A stretch of 6,809 nt of DNA from JBECKR01 sp040235415 (GTDB taxonomy: Bacteria; Acidobacteriota; Polarisedimenticolia; Polarisedimenticolales; Polarisedimenticolaceae): assembly GCA_040235415.1 (NCBI GenBank), contig JBECKR010000218.1, forward strand, positions 1 through 6,809, read 5' to 3'. Position numbers and translations under genes: made by a program. Each line of letters starts with the position of its first letter. Position 1 is the stretch's first letter. The notes under the pieces were generated by a model. That model was not told the origin of the DNA. It was given only the letters and a program-made list of their open reading frames with translations, and did not search any database. Of this stretch, positions 1 through 5,311 are shown one piece after another.

Positions 1-569
1 TGTCCGGGCTCCTCGTGAGCTGGCTGCGGGAGACCGCACCCCCACGCTTCGCCGAGATCTACGCGCAGCCGTGGCCCGACGCCTCCGCGGTCGCGCGCCT
101 CCTCGGCATGACGCGCGAGTCCGCCGAGGACGCGTTCCGCCGGTACACGACCGCCCTGACCGCTCGGCAGGCGAAGGAGGTCGCGTTCAGCAAGGCCGTC
201 GAGGAGGCCCGCGACCGCCACCTTGCGGGCGACTGGGCCGGGCTCGCCGCCGCGCTCGGCCGGGCCGTCGCGCTGCGCCCGGGCGACCCGCAGGTGCGGT
301 TCGACCTCGCGGCGGCGCAGCTGCGTACCGGGGAGTACGAGGCGGCCGAGAAGAACCTGAAGCGCGTGATCGACTCCGGCCTGCCGTCGGACGACCCGCT
401 CGTGCCGTTCGGGCACTATCAGCTCGGCAGGCTCTACGATCTCGAAGGCCGCCGCGACGACGCGCTGGTGGAGTATCGCCGGGTGCTCGCGCTGCCGGAC
501 GTCCACGACTCGCATCGCTCGGCGCAGGAGGGCATCGCCACCCCGTTCACGCGCGAGCGATTGGAGTGA
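1..569 (+). CDS. TPR-repeat protein, 3' part; probable C-terminal end of a metallopeptidase-TPR protein
   Basis: The frame is open from the left edge (first whole codon at 3-5) to a TGA at 567-569, giving about 188 residues, so the gene starts outside the window. The GTG at 15 is only the first in-window start-like codon and has no ribosome binding site room. The C-terminal 130 residues carry about three TPR-like helix pairs with the usual A/G/Y/L pattern (for example GEYEAAEKNLKRVI, then GRLYDLEGRRDDALVEYRRV), and the protein ends in the LPDVHDSH...PF tail common after TPRs. The first 50 residues (SGLLVSWLRE...RFAEIY...LLGMTRESAEDAFRRY) resemble the segment that follows the HExxH domain in gluzincin (peptidase MA-like) proteins; the catalytic motif itself would lie upstream, so that part is inference. 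No signal peptide is visible because the N-terminus is missing. It is convergent with the histidine kinase gene, with 9 bases between the stops. Confidence 0.8.
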   Translation, partial: SGLLVSWLRETAPPRFAEIYAQPWPDASAVARLLGMTRESAEDAFRRYTTALTARQAKEVAFSKAVEEARDRHLAGDWAGLAAALGRAVALRPGDPQVRFDLAAAQLRTGEYEAAEKNLKRVIDSGLPSDDPLVPFGHYQLGRLYDLEGRRDDALVEYRRVLALPDVHDSHRSAQEGIATPFTRERLE

Positions 570-577
570 CGGCCGTC
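568..577. other. 10-bp palindrome between convergent gene ends
   Basis: GACGGCCGTC is a perfect palindrome that overlaps the TPR gene's stop codon and fills the gap to the kinase stop (579-581). It has no loop room and no T-run on either strand, so it is at best a weak hairpin. No real terminator fits in the 9-base gap, so transcripts from the two sides probably run into each other. Confidence 0.25.
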
Positions 578-578
578 G

Positions 579-2528
579 TCAGGCGGCGCGCCCCGGCAGT
601 CGCAGGGTGAACTCGGACCCCGAGCCCGGAGCCTCGCTGTAGCTGATCCCGCCGCCGTGCGACTCCGCGATCATGCGGACGAGCGGCAGGCCGAGCCCGG
701 TCCCTCCCGGCTTCGTCGTGACCCGCATGTCGAACAGCTTGTCGCGCAGCTCTCGCGGCACGCCCGGCCCCGTGTCGACGACGTGGAGCAGGACGTCCGC
801 GCCGCGGCGCTCGACCTCGAGGCTGACCCGGCCGCCCTCGGGCATCGCCTGGATCGCGTTCAGCACGAGGTTCAGGACCGCCTGCTGCAGCCGGTCGGCG
901 ACGCCCTCCACGAGCGCGACGCCGTCGTCGCCCACGAGCTTGAGCTCGACCCCCGACGTCCCGGCGGTGTAGGCCATGAGCTGAACGACGCGCTCCGCGA
1001 GCTCGCGGACGTCGACCGGCTCGCGCTGGGTCTTGGGGCGCACCAGGCCGAGGTAGTTGTTGAGCAGCGACGTCAGCCGGCGGGTCTCGTCGCGGATCGA
1101 CTCGAGCGAGTCGTTCATCTCGCGCGCCTCGCCCTCTCCCCACGGGCGCGCAAGATACTGCTCGACGACCTCGGCGTTGATCCCGATCGAGTGCAGGGGA
1201 TTCCGTATCTCGTGCGCCAGGCCGGCCGCGAGATGCGCCAGGACCGCGTAGCGGCTGGCTTCGAGGAGGTGGCTCTCGACCCGCCGCAGCGCCGCGAGGT
1301 CGCGGACCAGCAGGAGATCGCCGCGCTCGCCCGGACGCACCTCGAGCGGGAGCCGGGTGACGTTCGCGGGCGCGGTCGAGCCGTCGGCCCGGACGATCTC
1401 GGTCTCACGCGTGCCGTAGCCCCCCGAGCGCGCGGGTCCGCCGTGCAACAGCCACGGGTTGCGCTCGAGCGCCTCGCGGATCTGGATCTCCTCCGCGGAG
1501 CCGGGTTGCGACACCTCCTCCGCGGAGCGCTCGTCGGCGCCGCCCCCGTCGAGCCCGTAGTCGGCTCCGAACGCCAGGATCCGGAGCGCCGCCGGGTTCC
1601 ACGAGATCGGGGCGCCGTCCGGTCCGACCGCCACCATGCCGTCCTCGAGCGCCTGCGAGAGCGTCGCGAGAAGCGCCTCGCGCTCGCGGCCGGCGTCGTC
1701 GAGCGCTTCGAGCTTGCCGCCGATCTCCTGGATGGCGCGGACCGTCGACGCCAGCTCGCCGCGCTCGGCCAGACGGCCGGCGTTGAGCCCGCCGCGGAAG
1801 CCGCGCGCGCGGTACTCTTGGAGCGCGTCGTCGAGCCTGCGAACGGGAAGCGAGGTCACCGCCGCGATCAGGAGCGATCCCGCTCCGAGCGCGGTCAGGA
1901 ACAGGATCGCCGGCAACGTGACGTTGATGTCCTTCACCGAGGGCGGCCGCAACTCGGGGAGTTTCGGGACGGTCTCGGGATTGCGGTCGAACGCGACCAG
2001 GACCGAGCCGAGGCGCCGGCGCAATCCTCCGGCCGCCTCTCCCTCGGTGTCGAACACCGGCAGCATCACCTGGTACTCGGTGACGCCGTCTTCCACGACC
2101 GTCCGGCGTACCGGGCGGGTGCTCGCGAACAGCTCGCGGTCGAACTCCGCCCAGAGCAGATCGACGTCCTTCGGGTTGTTCGAGTACTTGATGCGGCGAT
2201 CGCGCCCGACGATCACGACCCAGCGGATGCCGCGGATCCCTCGCAGGATGGCGTTGAAGCCCTCGCCGATGCGCGCGGTGACCGCGTCCTGGACCTCCGG
2301 CCGCGGGTCGTTCTCGAGCCGCGTCAGCAGCGAGCGCGCGACCTCGTTGACGACCGGCGTGAAGATCTGCTCGGCCGAGAACGTCTCGATCTGGGACTTC
2401 CACTCGGCGGCGTACTGCCGGTAGGCGTTCTGGGTGAGCCGGACGACGAGCGCTCCCGCGGCGACCGTGAACACCAGCGTGTACGCGAGGTGCATGAGGA
2501 ACACCCGCAGCGGGAGCGAGACTCTCAC
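579..2528 (-). CDS. NtrB-like membrane sensor histidine kinase (Cache/PAS-like sensor, HAMP-like linker, PAS, HisKA, HATPase)
   Basis: A 649-residue kinase that should autophosphorylate and pass phosphate to the NtrC-type regulator encoded just before it. Order seen: membrane span about 8-30; extracytoplasmic sensor about 31-200 with a Cache/PAS-like strand pattern (IRWVVIVGRDRRIKYSNN, EYQVMLPVFDTEGE, LGSVLVAFD); second span about 203-226; HAMP-like linker to about 275; cytoplasmic PAS about 288-410 (EDGMVAVGPDGAPISWNPAA); HisKA with HEIRNPLHSI, phospho-acceptor H439; N-box with N557; G1 DTGPGV 585-590; G2 GGTGLGLP 608-615. All catalytic boxes are intact. The frame stays open a further 114 codons upstream, but that part only shadows the regulator. 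GTG at 2528 is chosen because it overlaps the regulator's TGA by 4 bases (GTGA), a usual translational-coupling arrangement, and keeps the whole first span. ATG at 2495 is possible but would begin inside that span and has no Shine-Dalgarno. The stimulus is unknown. Confidence 0.92.
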   Translation of the reverse strand: MRVSLPLRVFLMHLAYTLVFTVAAGALVVRLTQNAYRQYAAEWKSQIETFSAEQIFTPVVNEVARSLLTRLENDPRPEVQDAVTARIGEGFNAILRGIRGIRWVVIVGRDRRIKYSNNPKDVDLLWAEFDRELFASTRPVRRTVVEDGVTEYQVMLPVFDTEGEAAGGLRRRLGSVLVAFDRNPETVPKLPELRPPSVKDINVTLPAILFLTALGAGSLLIAAVTSLPVRRLDDALQEYRARGFRGGLNAGRLAERGELASTVRAIQEIGGKLEALDDAGREREALLATLSQALEDGMVAVGPDGAPISWNPAALRILAFGADYGLDGGGADERSAEEVSQPGSAEEIQIREALERNPWLLHGGPARSGGYGTRETEIVRADGSTAPANVTRLPLEVRPGERGDLLLVRDLAALRRVESHLLEASRYAVLAHLAAGLAHEIRNPLHSIGINAEVVEQYLARPWGEGEAREMNDSLESIRDETRRLTSLLNNYLGLVRPKTQREPVDVRELAERVVQLMAYTAGTSGVELKLVGDDGVALVEGVADRLQQAVLNLVLNAIQAMPEGGRVSLEVERRGADVLLHVVDTGPGVPRELRDKLFDMRVTTKPGGTGLGLPLVRMIAESHGGGISYSEAPGSGSEFTLRLPGRAA

Positions 2529-3931
2529 AGCTGGTACTTCTTGACCTTGTTGTGCATGGTCTTGAGCGACACGCCGAGGATCTTGGCGGCACGCGTCTTG
2601 TTGCCGGAGGTGTGCGACAGCGTCGAGCGGATCATCTCGCGCTCGACGTCCTCCATCGTGGACCCCACCGAGATGACGACCCGATCGGTGTCGGAGCCGT
2701 TCGCGCCGTCGACCTCCTCGGACGCGCCGGCCGCCGGCGCGGACGCGGCGTCCGCCTCGCCGTTTCCGGTGACCTCGGCGGGGAAGTGCTCGGGGCGGAT
2801 CGTCGCTCCACCCGAGAGCAGCGCGGCCCGCTCGATGCAGTTCTTGAGCTCGCGGACGTTGCCCGGCCACTCGTGCCGCTCGAGCAGCGCGACCGCCGCC
2901 GCGTCGATCCCGGGCACCGGCGTGCCGGTGCGCTTGGCGTACTCCTCGGCGAGGTGCCGCGCCAGGAACGGGATGTCGTCGGGGCGCTCGCGCAACGGCG
3001 GCAGCACGATCGTGAACGCGTTCAAGCGGTAGAACAGATCCTCGCGCAGCTTGCCGTCCGCCATCGCCCGCTTCGGGTCGCGGTTCGTCGCGGCGACGAC
3101 CCGGACGTCGGACTCGATCACGTCCCGGCCGCCGACGCGCCGGAAGCGCTGCTCCTGCAGCACGCGCAGCAGCTTGGCCTGCAGCGTCTGATCCATCTCG
3201 GCGATCTCGTCGAGGAACAGCGTCCCGCGGTGCGCCATCTCGAAGCAGCCGATCTTGCGCTGCATCGCTCCGGTGAACGCGCCGCGCTCGTGCCCGAAGA
3301 TCTCGCTCTCGAGCAGGGTCGCCGGGATCGCGGCGCAGTTCAAGGCGACGAACTCGTTCCGGCGTCGCGGAGAGAGGTCGTGCACCGTCTGCGCGACGAG
3401 CTCCTTCCCGGTGCCGCTCTCGCCCACGACGAGGACCGACAGCGTGCTCGGCGCCACCTTCTCGATCTGCCGGAAGACCGCGCGCATGCCTTCGGAGACG
3501 CCCCGCAGCCGCCCGAAGCGGCCTTCCTCCTGCAGCTCGAGGCGCAGCCGGCGGTTCTCCGCGAGCAGCTCGCGCGTCTCGGCCATGCGCTCGAGCAGCA
3601 GCTTGAGCTTCGCGGGCTCGACCGGCTTCTCCAGGAAGTCCTGGGCCCCTAGCTTGATCGCCTCGACCGCCTGCTCGATCGTGCCCTGGCCGGACAGCAC
3701 GATGATCGGGACGGGGTACGCGCTCCGCAGACGGCGCACGAGCTCGATGCCGTCGATACCGGGCAGCACGAGGTCGGTCAGGATCGCCCCCGGCTGGACC
3801 TCCTCGATCCGCTCGAGCCCTTCCTCCGCGGAGGCGGCGGTGTCCGCGGAGTACCCCCAGGCCTGGAGCAGGCGGCGCAGGGAATCGCGGCAGGCGACCT
3901 CGTCGTCGATGACCAGGATGCGATCGCTCAT
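2525..3931 (-). CDS. NtrC-family sigma-54-dependent response regulator
   Basis: A 468-residue transcription activator of standard NtrC length and order. Receiver domain 1-120: acidic pair D9/D10, phospho-acceptor D53 (LTDLVLPGIDG), S80 and K102. After a coiled linker (about 110-138), the AAA+ domain 141-375 has Walker A GESGTGKE (170-177), the sigma-54 contact loop GAFTGA (217-222), Walker B GTLFLDE (236-242), an arginine-rich sensor stretch (REDLFYRLN) and WPGNVREL (355-362). An acidic/Ala-rich linker (388-425) leads to a Fis-type helix-turn-helix at 444-468 (NKTRAAKILGVSLKTMHNKV). Nothing catalytic is missing, so it should use ATP to remodel sigma-54 polymerase. The ATG at 3931 has a good Shine-Dalgarno. 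The gene is followed by its partner kinase with a 4-base overlap and preceded, 63 bases away, by a small membrane-protein gene behind a sigma-54 promoter, which suggests autoregulation. Target genes outside the window cannot be seen. Confidence 0.95.
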   Translation of the reverse strand: MSDRILVIDDEVACRDSLRRLLQAWGYSADTAASAEEGLERIEEVQPGAILTDLVLPGIDGIELVRRLRSAYPVPIIVLSGQGTIEQAVEAIKLGAQDFLEKPVEPAKLKLLLERMAETRELLAENRRLRLELQEEGRFGRLRGVSEGMRAVFRQIEKVAPSTLSVLVVGESGTGKELVAQTVHDLSPRRRNEFVALNCAAIPATLLESEIFGHERGAFTGAMQRKIGCFEMAHRGTLFLDEIAEMDQTLQAKLLRVLQEQRFRRVGGRDVIESDVRVVAATNRDPKRAMADGKLREDLFYRLNAFTIVLPPLRERPDDIPFLARHLAEEYAKRTGTPVPGIDAAAVALLERHEWPGNVRELKNCIERAALLSGGATIRPEHFPAEVTGNGEADAASAPAAGASEEVDGANGSDTDRVVISVGSTMEDVEREMIRSTLSHTSGNKTRAAKILGVSLKTMHNKVKKYQL

Positions 3932-3940
3932 CGGGTAGAC

Positions 3941-3949
3941 CCTCTCCTC
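3941..3949 (-). promoter_or_regulatory. Ribosome binding site of the NtrC-family regulator
   Basis: The minus strand reads GAGGAGAGG here, 9 bases before the ATG at 3931. It starts only 2 bases after a 7-bp GC stem-loop (3952-3969), so folding or occlusion upstream could affect initiation. Confidence 0.7.
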
Positions 3950-3951
3950 GA

Positions 3952-3969
3952 ACGCCGGCCGTCCGGCGT
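3952..3969 (-). promoter_or_regulatory. GC-rich stem-loop just before the regulator's ribosome binding site
   Basis: ACGCCGG - 4-base loop - CCGGCGT is a perfect 7-bp inverted repeat. In the mRNA it forms a tight hairpin ending 2 bases before the Shine-Dalgarno. It has no following U-run, so it is not a standard terminator. It could set relative expression of the small gene versus the regulator, protect an mRNA end, or be chance in GC-rich DNA. Confidence 0.45.
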
Positions 3970-3976
3970 ATGCGGG

Positions 3977-3993
3977 CGGGTAAATTTTACCCG
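3977..3993. promoter_or_regulatory. 17-bp dyad with AT-rich centre after the small membrane-protein gene
   Basis: CGGGTAAATTTTACCCG is a perfect 8-1-8 inverted repeat that begins 1 base past the small gene's stop. Its A/T core stands out against very GC-rich surroundings. The near-exact symmetry suits a DNA-binding dimer site better than an RNA terminator, as no T-run follows. The minus strand also contains TAAAAT, a 5/6 match to a -10 box, but no acceptable -35 sits at the right spacing. Confidence 0.45.
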
Positions 3994-3994
3994 A

Positions 3995-4105
3995 TCACCG
4001 CAACTTCGACATGAGTCGCAGGAGGAGAGCCAGCACGAGGGAGGCCGTGCCGACCGCGGTTCCCAGGCTCAACAGGACGGCTCCGATGACCAGCAGCATC
4101 TGCAT
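3995..4105 (-). CDS. 36-residue single-span membrane protein of unknown function
   Basis: This small gene is easily missed because longer frames cross it. From ATG 4105 to TGA 3995-3997 it encodes 36 residues: a short N-terminus (MQM), one continuous hydrophobic helix from about residue 4 to 29 (LLVIGAVLLSLG, GTASLVLALLL), then a basic tail (R30, K34, R36) that predicts the C-terminus in the cytoplasm. The helix holds a GxxxG packing motif (G15, G19), typical of helix-helix contacts in membranes. The upstream sequence offers GAGAG 6 bases, or AAAGGA 12 bases, before the ATG. It is the first gene after the sigma-54 promoter (predicted leader about 72 bases) and precedes the NtrC-type regulator on the same strand, so it should be co-transcribed with the two-component pair. 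I infer, without proof, that it may modulate the kinase or report envelope state. I do not recognise a family. A longer GTG start at 4204 would lie inside the promoter and is rejected. Confidence 0.6.
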   Translation of the reverse strand: MQMLLVIGAVLLSLGTAVGTASLVLALLLRLMSKLR

Positions 4106-4188
4106 TGTCCGCTCTCGTCCTTTCGATGAGCCCGGCGACCCTCGACGCCCTCGCGACGTCCGGCCCCTGGCTGCGGTCCAACATAGGG

Positions 4189-4203
4189 GCAAGGTCCGTG
4201 CCA
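4189..4203 (-). promoter_or_regulatory. Sigma-54 (-24/-12) promoter of the small protein / regulator / kinase operon
   Basis: The minus strand reads TGGCACGGACCTTGC. It matches the sigma-54 consensus TGGCACG-N4-TTGC at every fixed position, with the invariant GG and GC exactly 10 bases apart. The predicted start of transcription is near 4177, giving a leader of about 72 bases to the ATG at 4105. It points into the operon that encodes a GAFTGA-bearing activator, which fits autoregulation. No second site of this quality was noticed in the window. Confidence 0.8.
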
Positions 4204-4223
4204 CGCAAGGAATCGCAAGGAAT
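4204..4223. repeat. Two-copy 10-bp tandem direct repeat next to the -24 element
   Basis: CGCAAGGAAT occurs twice in a row (4204-4213 and 4214-4223) and is followed by CGG. It abuts the upstream edge of the sigma-54 promoter. A 10-bp period puts both copies on the same face of the helix, so it could be a protein site, but it is short and may be a simple duplication. Confidence 0.6.
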
Positions 4224-4236
4224 CGGCAAAGTAACG

Positions 4237-4293
4237 GTTCGAGAACGCGGACGGCGAATCGCCGGGTGACGAGATCGTGTCCCGCGAAACACG
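4237..4293. promoter_or_regulatory. Cluster of inverted repeats upstream of the sigma-54 promoter; candidate activator sites
   Basis: Three dyads lie about 60 to 116 bases upstream of the predicted start: GTTC-GA-GAAC (4237-4246), CGGCGA-A-TCGCCG (4252-4264, the best) and CGTGT-N8-ACACG (4276-4293). NtrC-family dimers usually bind dyads in this range. The three do not share one clear consensus, so at most one or two are likely real. The last two could also act as weak 3' hairpins for the sigma-factor transcript that ends at 4304. Confidence 0.35.
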
Positions 4294-4303
4294 CGTCGGC
4301 GGA

Positions 4304-5278
4304 TCACGACGGGCCGATCCGGATCTGCGCGAGATCGCCGAGCTCGGCGCGAAGGAACGCCTCGAGCCGTTTCAGCAGACGCGCCTCGGCCTGTCGCAGC
4401 GCCTCCCGCGTGACTCCGAAGCGGTCGCCGAGCACCTGCAGCGTGAGCGGGTCGTCGCTCAGGATCCGCAGATCCAGGATCTGCCGCTCGCGCTCGTCGA
4501 GGTCGGCGCGGAATCGAGCGATGGCGGCCTGTGCGCGCTCCTGGAGCTCGCGGCGCGCCACGTCCTCCTCGACGTTCGCACCGCCGGAGGGGAGGAGCTC
4601 TGCCCGGGTGCGGTCGTCGTCGTCCCCCGCAGGCGCGTCGATCGAGACGTCGTGCGAGGACAGCGCCGTCTCGACCGCGACGACGTCCTCCTCGGACACG
4701 CCGAACCGCTCGGCGAGGAGCTTGGGGCCGGCCTCGAACCCCATCTCCTCGAGCCGTCGCTTCTCCTTGCGGAGGTTGCGGAGCAGCTTGCGGCGGGCGT
4801 TGGTGGTGCCGACCCGGACGAGCCGGACGTTGTCGAGCAGGAACTTGACCATGTAGGCCCGGATCCACCACGCCGCGTAGGTCGGCAGCCGCACGCCGAC
4901 CTCGGGGTCGAAGCGGTCGATCGCCTGCATCAGCCCGACGTTCCCCTCCTGGATCAGGTCGAGCAGGTTGCGGGCGGCGCGGCGGAACGACAGCGCGATC
5001 CGGACGACGAGCGTGAGGTTCGCGGTGATGAGGCGGAACAACGCGTCGGTGTCGCCGGTGTCGCGGTAGCGCCGGGCGAGGGCGCGTTCCTCTTCGCGAT
5101 CGAGCGGCGGGTACTTCCGGATCTCGGCGAGGTACCGGCGGAACGGATCCGCGGGCGCGAGCCCCCGCGACCCGGCGGGCACGATCGCCCGCGACGCGCC
5201 GGCCGGCGCCTCGTCCTCCGTGTCGACGGGATCGGCCAGGACCTCGGGATCGATCGCGGGCGGATCGTCGGGAGCCAT
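4304..5278 (-). CDS. RpoH-type (sigma-32-like) sigma-70 family RNA polymerase sigma factor
   Basis: A 324-residue alternative sigma factor. After a 43-residue Pro/Ala/Asp-rich, probably disordered start comes region 1.2 (DPFRRYLAEIRKYPPLDREEE, 44-64), then region 2 at about 78-150 with core-binding DLIQEGNVGL (107-116) and the RpoH-like FDPEVGVRL followed by a WWIRAYM stretch, rather than the RpoD/RpoS form. An RpoH-box-like segment follows (TNARRKLLRNLRKEKRRL, 159-176; RpoH has KLFFNLRK). Region 4 with a helix-turn-helix lies at about 255-312 (TLQVLGDRFGVTREALRQAE). The WWIRAYM form recalls RpoH-like paralogues of myxobacteria, so a heat-shock role is not assured. The ATG at 5278 fits but has no good Shine-Dalgarno (GGGCGCG precedes it). 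Only 33 bases separate it from the M23 gene upstream, so it probably depends on that gene's promoter and perhaps on translational coupling. Its target promoters are unknown. Confidence 0.9.
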   Translation of the reverse strand: MAPDDPPAIDPEVLADPVDTEDEAPAGASRAIVPAGSRGLAPADPFRRYLAEIRKYPPLDREEERALARRYRDTGDTDALFRLITANLTLVVRIALSFRRAARNLLDLIQEGNVGLMQAIDRFDPEVGVRLPTYAAWWIRAYMVKFLLDNVRLVRVGTTNARRKLLRNLRKEKRRLEEMGFEAGPKLLAERFGVSEEDVVAVETALSSHDVSIDAPAGDDDDRTRAELLPSGGANVEEDVARRELQERAQAAIARFRADLDERERQILDLRILSDDPLTLQVLGDRFGVTREALRQAEARLLKRLEAFLRAELGDLAQIRIGPS

Positions 5279-5311
5279 CGCGCCCAGATTAGCACGGAGG
5301 CGCCGGCCGAA

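Noticed and set aside
2529..2870. N-terminal extension of the kinase frame through the regulator gene
   Set aside because: It overlaps the regulator's C-terminal domain, has no recognisable content, and the first membrane span begins right after the GTG at 2528.
657..3032. A 791-codon open frame on the plus strand opposite the kinase and regulator genes
   Set aside because: It is Arg/Asp/Glu/Leu-rich low-complexity translation without any domain, the usual antisense shadow of GC-rich genes. The minus-strand proteins show full catalytic motifs.
3952..3993. Rho-independent terminator after the small gene
   Set aside because: Both inverted repeats lack the following T-run on the minus strand, and the regulator continues 63 bases on.
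3977..4010. Sigma-70 promoter for the regulator using TAAAAT inside the 17-bp dyad
   Set aside because: The -10 match is good, but no -35 with more than a couple of matching bases occurs at 16-18 spacing.
4106..4204. Longer 69-residue version of the small membrane protein from GTG 4204
   Set aside because: The GTG lies within the sigma-54 promoter, upstream of the predicted transcript start, and the added Arg/Gly/Ser-rich part looks non-coding.
3987..4871. A 294-codon minus-strand frame overlapping the sigma factor's 3' half and the promoter region
   Set aside because: Repetitive Arg/Pro/Gly content, no domain, and out of frame with the clear sigma factor.
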